64,000 nucleotides of DNA, from NCBI GenBank assembly GCA_022843025.1, contig JALHOL010000002.1, positions 462,394-526,393 of the forward strand, read 5' to 3'. Both the position numbers and the translations under genes were made by a program. Below, piece by piece: positions 1 to 7,925 of the stretch (positions within the stretch are counted from its first letter, which is position 1; the number at the start of each line of letters is the position of its first letter). The DNA comes from Paracoccaceae bacterium. GTDB lineage: Bacteria > Pseudomonadota > Alphaproteobacteria > Rhodobacterales > Rhodobacteraceae. The notes below the pieces were generated by a model. The model had not been told where the DNA came from, ran no database searches, and saw only the letters and a program-made list of their open reading frames with translations.

Positions 1-117
1 TCGCTGGATGCAACGGGCCTTCGCTTCGGTGCCCGTCCGGCGGACAACGACATGTGCAGCCCGGAACGCCGCCCCACCACCCTGACAAGCCCGGTCGTCG
101 CCTTGACCGGCCCCTGA
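1..117 (+). other. possible 3' end of a truncated upstream reading frame
   Basis: Frame 1 is open from the window edge to a TGA at 115-117, giving about 38 codons rich in Pro, Arg and Thr. It could be the C-terminus of a gene that starts before the window, but there is no recognisable domain. A different frame is also open on this strand, so this is a weak call. The stop falls 33 bases before the convergent hisN-like gene ends. Confidence 0.2.
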
Positions 118-149
118 TGGGCCAACCAAGGCCGCCCGAAACCTCGGCC

Positions 150-947
150 TCAGCCCCGCAACAAGGCCAGCGCCGCCGCGTGAATCTCGGCGTTGGCCGC
201 CGCCAGCACACGGCCCCCGTCAAGGCAGGGTTTCCCCTCCCAATCGGTCACGATGCCCCCTGCCGCCTCGATCACCGCAATCGGGGCCTGCACGTCATAG
301 GCCTGCAACCCCGCCTCGATCACCAGATCGACCATTCCCGCCGCGATCAGCGCATAGCCATAGCAATCCGTGCCATAGCGCGTCAGCCGCACCTCTGGCA
401 CCACGCGCCGGAAGGCCGCGCCCTCCTCGACCGTGCCCACCTCGGGAAATGTGGAAAACAGGATCGCCTGCGACAAAGGCCGCGCCGCCCGGCAGCGCAG
501 CGCCGCCCGCCCCGATGGCCCGTTCACCTCGGCCCGGCCGAGGCCCCCCTCGAACCGCTCGCGGATATAGGGCTGGTCGATGATGCCATAGATCGGCCCC
601 ACCTCATCGCGGACGGAAATCAGCACCCCCCAAGTGGGCGTCCCCGACAGGTACCCCCGCGTGCCATCAATCGGGTCCAGCACCCAGGTCAGCCCGCTCG
701 TGCCCGCCTCAGAACCGAATTCCTCGCCCAGAATGCCATCCTGCGGACGCCGCCGCTTCAGGATCGCGCGCATCCGCTCTTCCGACAGCCGATCCGCAAC
801 CGTCACCGGATCGAACCGCTCCGCTTCCTTGGTATCCGCTGTCAGGTCGCTGCGCCGAAAATGCAGCAGCGTCGCCTCGCGCGCCGCATCGGCCAGTTCC
901 GCCGCCGTGGCGATGATCTCATCCGCAACCTGCGCCGAAACCCGCAT
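150..947 (-). CDS. hisN: inositol monophosphatase-family phosphatase, HisN-type (histidinol-phosphatase)
   Basis: 265 residues, the usual length for the FIG/inositol-monophosphatase superfamily. The metal and phosphate site is visible as GEE (about residue 74), then WVLDPIDGT (about 87-95), and a late YDVQAPIAVIEAAGG that matches the family WDxAAxxxIVxEAGG, with Tyr in place of the usual Trp. The family removes phosphate from small metabolites. Alphaproteobacterial members of this length with DPIDGTRGY are commonly histidinol-phosphate phosphatases, so the last-but-two step of histidine synthesis is the likely role; an inositol phosphatase is the alternative. A purine-rich ribosome site (GGGGGCGG) precedes the ATG at 947. 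The gene stands alone, with no his neighbours in the window. Confidence 0.8.
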   Translation of the reverse strand: MRVSAQVADEIIATAAELADAAREATLLHFRRSDLTADTKEAERFDPVTVADRLSEERMRAILKRRRPQDGILGEEFGSEAGTSGLTWVLDPIDGTRGYLSGTPTWGVLISVRDEVGPIYGIIDQPYIRERFEGGLGRAEVNGPSGRAALRCRAARPLSQAILFSTFPEVGTVEEGAAFRRVVPEVRLTRYGTDCYGYALIAAGMVDLVIEAGLQAYDVQAPIAVIEAAGGIVTDWEGKPCLDGGRVLAAANAEIHAAALALLRG

Positions 948-1043
948 GATCCGCCCCCCGAAATAGACTGTCCCCCCGCGCTATCCGCACGGGGGGACAG
1001 GGTCAAGCCCGGCGGCGGAGGCGCCCACCGGCTGAAAGCGTGA

Positions 1044-1406
1044 TCAGGCCGCGTCGCTCAGCACGCGCGCCAGATCGAACAGACGGCGGCGCTGCGCTTC
1101 GGGAATGGCATAGTAGGACCGCACCAGTTCCAGCGCTTCCTTGTCGGCCATGAAATCACCCTCGGCCGCCTGCGCATTCTCGCGGCTGTCATCCAGCCCT
1201 TCAAAGAAGAACCCGATCGTCACGCCCAGCGCATCCGCGATATCCCACAGACGCGAGGCCGAAACCCGGTTCATCCCCGTCTCATATTTTTGGATCTGCT
1301 GGAACTTGATCCCAACCTTGTCCGCCAACTGCTGCTGGGTCATGCCCACCATCCAACGCCGATGGCGGATGCGTTTTCCCACATGGGCGTCAACAGGATG
1401 CTTCAT
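1044..1406 (-). CDS. XRE-family helix-turn-helix regulator
   Basis: About 120 residues. The N-terminal HTH_3 domain (about residues 10-65) contains the classic pattern MTQQQLADKVGIKFQQIQKYE, followed by an acidic linker and a short helical C-terminus. Proteins starting KHPVDAHVGKRIRHRRW are conserved in Rhodobacterales as cytoplasmic DNA-binding repressors with unknown targets. In-frame ATGs exist at 1484, 1424 and 1406. I chose 1406 because GAGGAG sits six bases upstream of it; 1424 would add MSEEYK and remains possible. It has no operon partner: hisN lies 97 bases downstream on the same strand. Confidence 0.85.
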   Translation of the reverse strand: MKHPVDAHVGKRIRHRRWMVGMTQQQLADKVGIKFQQIQKYETGMNRVSASRLWDIADALGVTIGFFFEGLDDSRENAQAAEGDFMADKEALELVRSYYAIPEAQRRRLFDLARVLSDAA

Positions 1407-1749
1407 CTTGTACTCCTCGGACATCGTCCCCAACAATATATAAGCAAATATCGTGCCAAAGTCAGAAGCTTTGAAAATATCCACAGAAATCGAAAGAAAG
1501 ATGCGTAAACCTATCTTTTTGGATACGTCCGATTATACATCTGGAGAAGAAGCATCCAACCAAAGTCCTGCAATACCCTAGGCGGAACCAGCAAATGGGA
1601 TTTTCCCCCTAAGGATGTTTTTCATTTTGCAATGCATTTTGCAACTTTTTCGCGCTCAGATTTTCATTTTGCAATGAAGCCGGCTCTGGATACCCCCTCC
1701 CCCGCGCACTACCTGCGTCGGGGACACGCAAAGGCAGAAAGGCCTCCAC
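1407..1749. promoter_or_regulatory. 343-base AT-richer intergenic region with repeated CATTTTGCAA
   Basis: This gap separates the minus-strand XRE regulator from the plus-strand quinone oxidoreductase, so it must hold divergent promoters. It is clearly more AT-rich than its surroundings. The 16-mer TTTTCATTTTGCAATG occurs twice exactly, at 1619-1634 and 1661-1676, with a third CATTTTGCAA at 1635-1644. Copies at 1623, 1635 and 1665 are 12 and 30 bases apart. Repeated same-strand sites like this usually mark an operator array; the bound protein is unknown. I see no convincing gene inside. Confidence 0.5.
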
Positions 1750-2721
1750 ATGCGCGCCTGGCAGATCGACACTCTCGGCAGCCCCGCATCCCTGCGCCAG
1801 CTGCCCGATCCCGTCCCAGCCCCCGGTCAGGCGCGCGTGGCCATCCATGCTTGCGGCCTGAACTTCGCCGATCTTCTGATGGCCGATGGCAAATATCAGG
1901 AAAAACCGACCCTGCCCTTTATCCCTGGCCTCGAACTGGCAGGCACTGTCCTTGACCTTGGCCCCGGCACCCAAGGCCCCGCACCCGGCACCCGCGTCGC
2001 GGTCTATGGCGGTCAGGGCGGGCTGGCCGAACAGGGCTGCTTCGCCGTCGAAAGCCTGCTCCCCCTGCCCCCCGCCATGTCCTTTGCCGAAGCTGCGGGT
2101 TTCCAGATCGCCTATGGCACCTCACATCTGGCGCTTGCCCACAGGGCCCGCCTGCAACCCGGCGAAACCCTCCTTGTCCTCGGCGCAGCGGGCGGCGTGG
2201 GCCTCACGGCGGTCGAGGTGGGCAAACGCATGGGCGCCCGCGTGATCGCCTGCGCGCGCGGCCATGAAAAACTCGCCATTGCCACCGCCGCTGGCGCGGA
2301 TGAGGTGATCGACAGCGACCACCCCGATCTGAAATCCGCGCTCAAGGCACTGGGCGGCGTCGATGTCGTCTATGATCCGGTCGGCGGCCCGTCTTTTGAC
2401 GCCGCCCTGCGCGCCACCCGCCCCGATGGCCGCGTCCTTGCCATCGGCTTCGCCTCGGGCACCGTGCCACAGGTCGCGGCCAATCTCCTGCTGGTCAAGA
2501 ACATCACCGTCATCGGCTTCTGGTGGGGCGGCTATCTCGCCTTTGCCCCGCACCTGCTGCGCGACAGCCTCGCCACCCTGCTCGACTGGTATGGCAAAGG
2601 CGAACTGCACCCCCACATCTCGCACCGCCTGCCGATGGACCGCCTCGCCGAAGGGCTCGACTTGCTGCGTTCGCGCGTGGCCACCGGTAAGGTGGTGATC
2701 GAGATGGATCAGCAGCAATAG
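1750..2721 (+). CDS. NADPH:quinone oxidoreductase (zinc-free MDR family)
   Basis: 323 residues, typical of the quinone oxidoreductase branch of the medium-chain dehydrogenase/reductase family. An N-terminal GroES-like fold contains GLNFADLLMADGKY and the entry motif PFIPGLELAGTV. The Rossmann half carries the NADPH loop LGAAGGVGLTAVEVGKRMGA (about residues 143-162) and YDPVGG. The cysteine ligands of zinc alcohol dehydrogenases are absent. The family reduces quinones or enones with NADPH in the cytoplasm; the substrate cannot be told. Its last 13 bases overlap the end of the convergent LysR gene. The repeat-rich region upstream suggests specific regulation. Confidence 0.85.
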   Translation: MRAWQIDTLGSPASLRQLPDPVPAPGQARVAIHACGLNFADLLMADGKYQEKPTLPFIPGLELAGTVLDLGPGTQGPAPGTRVAVYGGQGGLAEQGCFAVESLLPLPPAMSFAEAAGFQIAYGTSHLALAHRARLQPGETLLVLGAAGGVGLTAVEVGKRMGARVIACARGHEKLAIATAAGADEVIDSDHPDLKSALKALGGVDVVYDPVGGPSFDAALRATRPDGRVLAIGFASGTVPQVAANLLLVKNITVIGFWWGGYLAFAPHLLRDSLATLLDWYGKGELHPHISHRLPMDRLAEGLDLLRSRVATGKVVIEMDQQQ

Positions 2722-3560
2722 GCGTTGCGCAACTCCTGCATCAACAGCGCCGCCGCCTCACCCTTCAGCGTGGGCGCGACATACAGGCAGATCGTCTGCT
2801 CTCCCAGATCGGGCAGCATCCCCTTGGTATCAATGGCATAAAGCCCCGTCGGCATGGCATTGGTCAGTCGCGCCGTCACCGCCAGATCGGCCGCCACCGT
2901 CGCCTCGATGGCCTGCTCGCTTTCGCCATCCACCGCCAGTTCCCAAGACACCCCCGCCCCATCCAGCGCCGTCACCGCCTTGCGCCGGAAGATACAGGTA
3001 TCCTTGAACCCGATGCGCAGCGGCCGCTTCTGCCAGATCTGCCCCTCCTCGGCCCCGACCCAGACCAGCGGCCGTGACGCCAACTCCTCCGCCCCCGCCC
3101 CCGGCACATCCTCGGTGGTCAGGATCAGGTCCAGCTCCCCGCGCTGAAACTGCTCCTTCAGCAGGATGGTGAACGAAGACACCAGATTGATCCGCATCCG
3201 CGGAAACTGCCCCGACAACCGCTTCAGGATGCCCGGAATCGCAGGGTAAACAATATCATGCGGCACCCCCAGCCGGATCTCGCCCTCATAGGCCGATGAT
3301 GTCAGCCGCGCCAACGCCTCATCGTTCAGCGACAGCATCTTGCGCGCGAATCCAATCAGCTGCTCCCCCTCCGGGGTCAGCGTCAGCTTGCGCGCCGCCC
3401 GCGCAAACAGCCCAAGGTTCAGCGACTCCTCCAGCCGCTTCAACTGCATCGACACCGCCGATTGCGTCAGGTTCAGCAAGCTCGCCGCCCGCGTCACCCC
3501 GCCCGCATCCACCACCGCCACAAAAGACCGCAAAGCCACCAGATCCAGCGTTCGCGCCAT
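2709..3560 (-). CDS. LysR-type transcriptional regulator
   Basis: About 283 residues from ATG 3560; ATG 3563 is immediately adjacent and 3590 is also in frame. An AGGGGA ribosome site lies four to seven bases before the 3563/3560 pair, which is why I reject 3590. The N-terminal winged HTH shows LVALRSFVAVVDAGGVTRAA and LTQSAVSMQLKRLE, standard for LysR, followed by a substrate-binding domain from about residue 85. It converges on the quinone oxidoreductase with overlapping ends and is divergent from the DUF1127 gene. The inducer and targets are unknown; the DUF1127 gene is the nearest divergent candidate. Confidence 0.88.
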   Translation of the reverse strand: MARTLDLVALRSFVAVVDAGGVTRAASLLNLTQSAVSMQLKRLEESLNLGLFARAARKLTLTPEGEQLIGFARKMLSLNDEALARLTSSAYEGEIRLGVPHDIVYPAIPGILKRLSGQFPRMRINLVSSFTILLKEQFQRGELDLILTTEDVPGAGAEELASRPLVWVGAEEGQIWQKRPLRIGFKDTCIFRRKAVTALDGAGVSWELAVDGESEQAIEATVAADLAVTARLTNAMPTGLYAIDTKGMLPDLGEQTICLYVAPTLKGEAAALLMQELRNAYCC

Positions 3561-3685
3561 CATCACATCCCCTGATGTATCGCCAAACAATCATTCATTT
3601 CACAAATGCCACGCCGCGCCGCATATTTCAAGCATCCTGATTCAAACCCCCGCATCCATCACAACATCATATGAAGGCCATCGCC

Positions 3686-3898
3686 ATGCTCCGCACCCTC
3701 GCCACACCCGCCGCCCGCCCCACCCGCCGCCTGCGGCTCCTGCACCGCCTCGCACAGATCGGGGCCCTGTTCCGCCAGCGCCGCAGCCTCGCCAGCCTTG
3801 ATGACCACCTCCTGCGCGACATCGGCGTGACCCGCGAACAGGCCCAGAATGAAGCCACGCGCCCACTCTGGGACGTGCCTGCACATTGGCGGGAATGA
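3686..3898 (+). CDS. DUF1127 small protein (CcaF1/YjiS-like)
   Basis: 70 residues from ATG 3686, or 75 from ATG 3671. I prefer 3686 because AAGG lies eight bases before it, whereas 3671 has no ribosome site. The conserved DUF1127 core is plain near the middle: RRSLASLDDHLLRDIGVTREQA, ending in a W-rich tail. In Rhodobacter sphaeroides one DUF1127 protein, CcaF1, of about 71 residues, binds RNA and affects RNA degradation under stress; transfer of that role to this gene is inference. No CcsR-like small RNA repeats are visible after it. The highly basic N-terminal half fits nucleic-acid binding. Confidence 0.82.
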   Translation: MLRTLATPAARPTRRLRLLHRLAQIGALFRQRRSLASLDDHLLRDIGVTREQAQNEATRPLWDVPAHWRE

Positions 3899-4070
3899 CC
3901 CGGCCCCGCAGCCTGCCCCGAAGCCCGCATCCGCGCCAAAAAAGCGACATTCTTGCCGCATCGTTTCCCGGCATTGCGTCTTGAAATTCAAGGCGCGCAT
4001 CCCGATATTCCCAACATCCGGCCTGTGGGGCGCCAACCCGCAGCCGTTGGCTCAACATCGGAGGCTTCAC

Positions 4071-4814
4071 ATGGCTGACTATCAGACGATCCGGCCGGCC
4101 GGCGCAGCAGGCGCCCGGACCGCCGAGATCGACGCCGGGCTTCGCGCCCACATGAACAAGGTCTACGGCCTGATGTCCGTGGGCATGCTGCTGACCGGCG
4201 GCGTGGCCTGGGCTGTCGGCACGTCAGACGCGCTGCTGTCCATCTTCCGCGACCCTGCAACCCTGCAGCCGAATATCCTCGGCTGGGTGGTCATGTTCGC
4301 CCCCCTGCTGATGGTCTTTGCCTTCGGCGCGGCGATCAACCGCCTGTCGCAGGCTGCGGCACAGCTGTTCTTCTACGCCTTCGCGGCGGTGATGGGTCTT
4401 TCCATCGCCTGGATCTTCGCGGCCTTCACCGGTGTGTCGATCGCGCAGACCTTCCTCGTCACCGCGATCTCCTTCGCCGGTCTGTCGCTATGGGGCTACA
4501 CCACCAAGCGCGATCTGTCGGGCATGGGCACCTTCCTGATGATGGGTCTGATCGGCCTGATCGTCGCCTCGATCGTGAACCTGTTCCTGGGTTCGGGCGC
4601 ACTGGCCTTCGCGATCTCGGTGATCGGTCTGCTGATCTTCGCGGGCCTGACGGCCTTCGACACCCAGAACATCAAGAACACCTACATTCAGCACGCACAG
4701 TATGGCGATGAAGAATGGCTCGGCAAATCCGCCATCATGGGCGCGCTGAACCTCTACATGAACTTCATCAACATCTTCATGTTCCTGCTGCAATTCCTCG
4801 GCAACCGCGAATGA
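4071..4814 (+). CDS. Bax inhibitor-1/YccA family membrane protein
   Basis: 247 residues. ATG 4071 has GGAGG seven bases upstream; an earlier in-frame ATG at 3849 would run through the DUF1127 gene and is rejected. Seven hydrophobic segments are visible after an N-terminal cytoplasmic stretch, with the family signature near the end: FAGLTAFDTQNIK (the acidic pore residue in the TAFDTQ region) and a closing NLYMNFINIFMFLLQFLG. Family members are inner-membrane proteins linked to calcium leak and stress tolerance, and in E. coli to FtsH (YccA). A strong terminator follows at 4849. Confidence 0.92.
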   Translation: MADYQTIRPAGAAGARTAEIDAGLRAHMNKVYGLMSVGMLLTGGVAWAVGTSDALLSIFRDPATLQPNILGWVVMFAPLLMVFAFGAAINRLSQAAAQLFFYAFAAVMGLSIAWIFAAFTGVSIAQTFLVTAISFAGLSLWGYTTKRDLSGMGTFLMMGLIGLIVASIVNLFLGSGALAFAISVIGLLIFAGLTAFDTQNIKNTYIQHAQYGDEEWLGKSAIMGALNLYMNFINIFMFLLQFLGNRE

Positions 4815-4848
4815 CGCGGCGCTAGGCGCAGGATGAACCAAAAGGAAA

Positions 4849-4874
4849 GGGCCGGTCGCAAGACCGGCCCTTTT
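4849..4874 (+). terminator. rho-independent terminator after the BI-1 gene
   Basis: A perfect 9-bp stem GGGCCGGTC/GACCGGCCC with a GCAA tetraloop is followed by TTTT. It lies 35 bases after the stop codon and also faces the end of the convergent GNAT gene. Confidence 0.9.
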
Positions 4875-4896
4875 CCATTATCGGCCAAGCACAGCC

Positions 4897-5424
4897 TCAG
4901 GGCGCGATCTGCCGCATCATGCGGATGGCGGGAAAGGCGATCCCCGGCGCCAGCCCCACCTCCACCTCATGCAGCACCCGGAACCCCAGCGCCTCATAGA
5001 ACGGCACCGCCGTCCGCGTCGACAAGCAGTCCAGCCACCGCACCCCATGGCGCAGCGCATCGACGATCACCTCGCTCATGATCGCCCGCCCCACGCCACG
5101 GCGCACCCGCTCCGGGTCCACCGCCACATGGCGCACATGGCCCATCCCCGTCTGCTCCGCCCAATCCGTCGCGCCGGGCGCCTGTGGCGCGCCCATGCTC
5201 CACCCGCCCGCGCCCAGGATCACCCCATCCTCTGCCTGCACCACGAAATACCGCCCCGAAGCCAGCAATTCCGGCCGCGCCCGCGCGATGATGGGCAGCG
5301 CCAGCACCATCACCGATGGCGGATAATCCGGCTTCAACAGGCGCGGATAACTCCGCCGCAGCAGATGATCGACCGCTTTCAGGTCCGATGGCCGCGCACG
5401 CCGCAGGGTCAGGCTGTGATCCAT
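4897..5424 (-). CDS. GNAT-family N-acetyltransferase
   Basis: 175 residues from ATG 5424. The open frame extends upstream to 5580, but that part runs through the rpmG terminator and encodes nothing family-like, so I start at MDHSLTLRRARPSD. The acetyl-CoA site is visible as VRHVAVDPERVRRGVGRAIM (motif A) and later PFYEALGFR (motif B). The family transfers acetyl from acetyl-CoA to an amine; the substrate is unknown. It lies just downstream of rpmG on the same strand but the hairpin between them suggests separate transcripts. Confidence 0.85.
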   Translation of the reverse strand: MDHSLTLRRARPSDLKAVDHLLRRSYPRLLKPDYPPSVMVLALPIIARARPELLASGRYFVVQAEDGVILGAGGWSMGAPQAPGATDWAEQTGMGHVRHVAVDPERVRRGVGRAIMSEVIVDALRHGVRWLDCLSTRTAVPFYEALGFRVLHEVEVGLAPGIAFPAIRMMRQIAP

Positions 5425-5500
5425 GCCAAAGCCTACCACCCTCGCGGCCCGAGTAAAGCACCCCGAGGCAGGCCTGTTCAGAACCCGACACCACAAACGG

Positions 5501-5524
5501 AAAAGGCCGCCCCGAAGGACGGCC
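5501..5524 (-). terminator. rho-independent terminator of rpmG
   Basis: Read on the minus strand, GGCCGTCC, a short loop and GGGCGGCC (one mismatch) are followed by TTTTCC. It lies about 25 bases beyond the rpmG stop. Confidence 0.8.
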
Positions 5525-5548
5525 TGCAACCCGAAAGCAAGGCAGATC

Positions 5549-5716
5549 TTACTTGATCTTGCCTTCCTTGTATTCCACATGCTCGCGCTTGACGGGGTCG
5601 TACTTCTTCACGACCATCTTCTCGGTCATGGTGCGGGCGTTCTTCTTGGTCACGTAGAAATGCCCGGTCCCCGCCGTCGAGTTCAGACGGATCTTGATCG
5701 TCGTCGGTTTCGCCAT
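5549..5716 (-). CDS. rpmG: 50S ribosomal protein L33
   Basis: 55 residues, standard for bacterial L33, from ATG 5716 ([16 protein letters not shown]). The sequence is basic and contains the family pattern [19 protein letters not shown] and YDPVKREHV. It has no zinc-binding cysteines, so it is the Cys-minus form. The longer frame to 5824 is an upstream extension without a ribosome site. L33 sits near the E-site tRNA on the large subunit. A terminator follows; the upstream gap to rnpB carries the inverted repeat pair described elsewhere. Confidence 0.96.
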   Translation of the reverse strand: MAKPTTIKIRLNSTAGTGHFYVTKKNARTMTEKMVVKKYDPVKREHVEYKEGKIK

Positions 5717-5890
5717 AGTCGTCTCTCCTGCATCGGGGAAACGCACCGCCCCCGCGAAATCTCTTGAAGCCCGCCTTTTACTTGGCGAACCGGCAGAGTC
5801 AACAGCCAAACCAACCGTTGCCAATCAAATCGCGCGCCTTGCGGCGCAAGTTTTTCGGGTCGCCTGCGCGGCCTGCGCCGCTTGGCTCCG

Positions 5891-5947
5891 TATTGGGTAT
5901 TTGGCCCAAGGTGAAACGGCATCAGCTTCATCTTGGCACAAATACCC
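5891..5947. repeat. inverted pair of the CTTCATCTTGGCCCAAATAC repeat
   Basis: A minus-oriented copy (5891-5916) and a plus-oriented copy (5926-5947) face each other across about nine bases and could form a stem of roughly 21 bp with two mismatches and a wobble. They are followed by two further small hairpins: GCCGCC/GGCGGC at 5957-5971 and GGGGC/GCCCC at 5975-5987. The block lies between rnpB and rpmG. Confidence 0.75.
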
Positions 5948-6011
5948 TGGGGGTGAGCCGCCAAAGGCGGCGAGGGGGCAAGGCCCCTTCTTCCTCCGAC
6001 ACAAAGGAAAA

Positions 6012-6403
6012 CGCGCGGATGGCCTGTAAGCCGGATTCTGTCCCGGGGGTTTCCCCCCATGGATGACCATTCCTCTGCCGCACGCGTTACCGCGGCGGTC
6101 AAGCTGCCAACCCGGGCCTCTGGGCTGAAGCGTCCCTGCGGAGGTCTCCGGAAACCCGGACCTTTCCGCGCGAGGCCCCTATTCGGCATTGCTCCGGGTG
6201 GGGCTTGCCGTGCCGTCCCGGTTGCCCGGTCCGCGGTGGGCTCTTACCCCACCGTTTCACCATCACCTTGCATGCAAGGCAGACTCTTCTCTGTGGCGCT
6301 TTCCCTGGGGTTGCCCCCGCCGGGGGTTACCCGGCACCCTTGCTTCATGGAGTCCGGACTTTCCTCGGAACTTGCGCCCCGCGGTCATCCAGCCATCCGC
6401 GCG
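6012..6403 (-). ncRNA. rnpB: RNase P RNA, bacterial type A
   Basis: About 392 bases. On the minus strand the 5' end carries the P1 strand CGCGCGGATGG (6393-6403), whose exact complement closes the molecule at 6012-6022. Hallmarks in between are GAGGAAAGTCCGGACTCC near the 5' end (CR I), ACAGAGAAGA in the middle, GGTAAGAGCCCACCG, and the 3' segment with GACAGAATCCGGCTTACAGG. It is the ribozyme part of the enzyme that trims tRNA 5' ends; RnpA is not in the window. Its 5' end is only nine bases from the stop of the amidase gene, so its promoter must lie inside that gene or it is processed from a longer transcript. Confidence 0.97.
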
Positions 6404-6412
6404 AGGGGCGGC

Positions 6413-7084
6413 TTACGCCCCGGCACCGCCGCCGTCAACCGGGAAGCGCAGCGCCAGATCCTCCGCCATCGCCGCATCCAGCGCATCGGCGGGTCCCTCC
6501 GCCCAGGGCCGGAACCGCAGCCGGAACGCCCGCAGGATCAGCGCCTCCTCCACGTCCGGGTAACCGAAGCGGCGCGCATGGTCGCGGAACGCGACCGGCC
6601 GACCGCCGCTTCGCCTGTCGGGCCAGACGGATAGCCCGGCTATCGCCAGCCGCCGCCAGTCGAACCGCGGACCCGGATCGGATTTCCGCGCCGGTGCCAT
6701 GTCGGAATGCGCGATCACCCGCGCGGGCGGGATTCCCCACCGCCCCATGATCCCCGCCAGCACCTGCTCCAGCGCCGCCATCTGCGCCTCCGGAAACGGG
6801 GCCGCCCCGCTATTCGCCAGCTCGATCCCGATGGAGCGGGAATTGACATCGCTCACCGCGCCCCAGGCCCCTGCGCCGGCATGCCAGGCGCGCAGCGCCT
6901 CATCCACCAGCTGCTCCGCCGTGCCCTGCTCTGATATCAGCCAATGCGCCGATACCTCATGCGCCGGGTCGCACAGCCGCGCCCGCGCCTCGGCCATGCT
7001 GGCCATGGCCGTATAATGAATGACAATCAGGTCGGGCCGCGCCCCGCCGCGCCGTTCGCCGCAATTCGGCGACGGAAAGCTCAC
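6413..7084 (-). CDS. N-acetylmuramoyl-L-alanine amidase (amidase_2, AmpD-like)
   Basis: 223 residues. The zinc-amidase fold is indicated by LIVIHYTAM (first His ligand, about residue 22), SAHWLISEQG, RAWHAGAGAWG, SIGIELAN, and the closing ligand region VIAHSDMAPARKSDPGPRFDW. It cleaves the lactyl-alanine amide of muropeptides. There is no signal peptide, so a cytoplasmic AmpD-type recycling enzyme is likely. ATG 7084 overlaps the stop of the upstream lipoprotein gene by four bases (ATGA), implying coupled translation. rnpB begins nine bases after its stop. Confidence 0.9.
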   Translation of the reverse strand: MSFPSPNCGERRGGARPDLIVIHYTAMASMAEARARLCDPAHEVSAHWLISEQGTAEQLVDEALRAWHAGAGAWGAVSDVNSRSIGIELANSGAAPFPEAQMAALEQVLAGIMGRWGIPPARVIAHSDMAPARKSDPGPRFDWRRLAIAGLSVWPDRRSGGRPVAFRDHARRFGYPDVEEALILRAFRLRFRPWAEGPADALDAAMAEDLALRFPVDGGGAGA

Positions 7085-7893
7085 TGCAGGCGGAAAGGCC
7101 GCGGGTCCCAGGAACAGGCAAAACCGTCGCCATCCGGGTCAAGCCCGCGACGGTCACGTTCCGGCCCGCCTGCCGCAAGAAACGCCTCTTGCGCCAGATC
7201 GGATGAGGAATAGCGCGCGCAAGCCGCCGCCTGATCGGTAAAGCGCAGCGACGACCGGTTATAGACCTGCGTGCCCGGCGCATGGGTGGTGGACAGCGCG
7301 AATTGCACGATGTTCGGCCCGGTCGTTGCCCGCTCCGGCACCGCCGTCGGCTGGATCACCGTATACTGCGCCTTGTTGCGCGCGATCCGCTCTGCATCGC
7401 TTTCGATGGTTTCACGCGCCGCCACGGCATCAAAGTCCTGCTCGTCCGAAATACCTGCATTGCTGGCCTGCATCTCGCCCGATTGCGGCTGAATGGTCGC
7501 GGGCGCATTGCCGCGCGGCCGGTTGGGATCGTTCGGATCAAAGGCCGCCGTCGCAGTCGACGGCTGCGCCAGCGGCGCGGGGAAGGTCACCGGTGCCGTC
7601 GCCGAAAGCGGCGCACCAATCACGTTGCCCGTTGCAGGCCCTGTCCCGCTCGCCCGGTCAATCGCGGCCGAGGCAAGATCGGGTGAAAACCCGCCCGCCG
7701 GGGCTGCCGGCGCTATTGCCGTGCCAAAGGGCGCAACCGGCGTCACCGGTGTTGCCGCCCGCGGGGCCGATGCCGCCTGCTCACGCAAATAGCTGTTATA
7801 ATCCTGAAACCCGACACCCGCGCCACTGTCCGGCACGCTGGGGGAACAGGCCGCCACTCCGGCCGTCAGGGCAAGCATCACAGCAATACGCAT
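7081..7893 (-). CDS. excalibur-domain lipoprotein
   Basis: 270 residues from ATG 7893 (an adjacent ATG at 7896); GAGG sits four to seven bases upstream. A signal peptide ends in a lipobox-like GVAAC, followed by a long Ala/Pro/Thr-rich, probably disordered stretch (about 30-170). The C-terminal 45 residues end in DPDGDGFACSWD with an earlier paired Cys, matching the excalibur calcium-binding type (DxDxDGxxC). This predicts an envelope lipoprotein with a small Ca-binding tail. It lies 30 bases after gatA and overlaps the amidase start, so it probably belongs to the gatCA transcript; link to wall metabolism is inference. Confidence 0.78.
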   Translation of the reverse strand: MRIAVMLALTAGVAACSPSVPDSGAGVGFQDYNSYLREQAASAPRAATPVTPVAPFGTAIAPAAPAGGFSPDLASAAIDRASGTGPATGNVIGAPLSATAPVTFPAPLAQPSTATAAFDPNDPNRPRGNAPATIQPQSGEMQASNAGISDEQDFDAVAARETIESDAERIARNKAQYTVIQPTAVPERATTGPNIVQFALSTTHAPGTQVYNRSSLRFTDQAAACARYSSSDLAQEAFLAAGGPERDRRGLDPDGDGFACSWDPRPFRLQ

Positions 7894-7925
7894 CATCACG
7901 CCTCGGTTTCGTTCGATCCGGGGGA

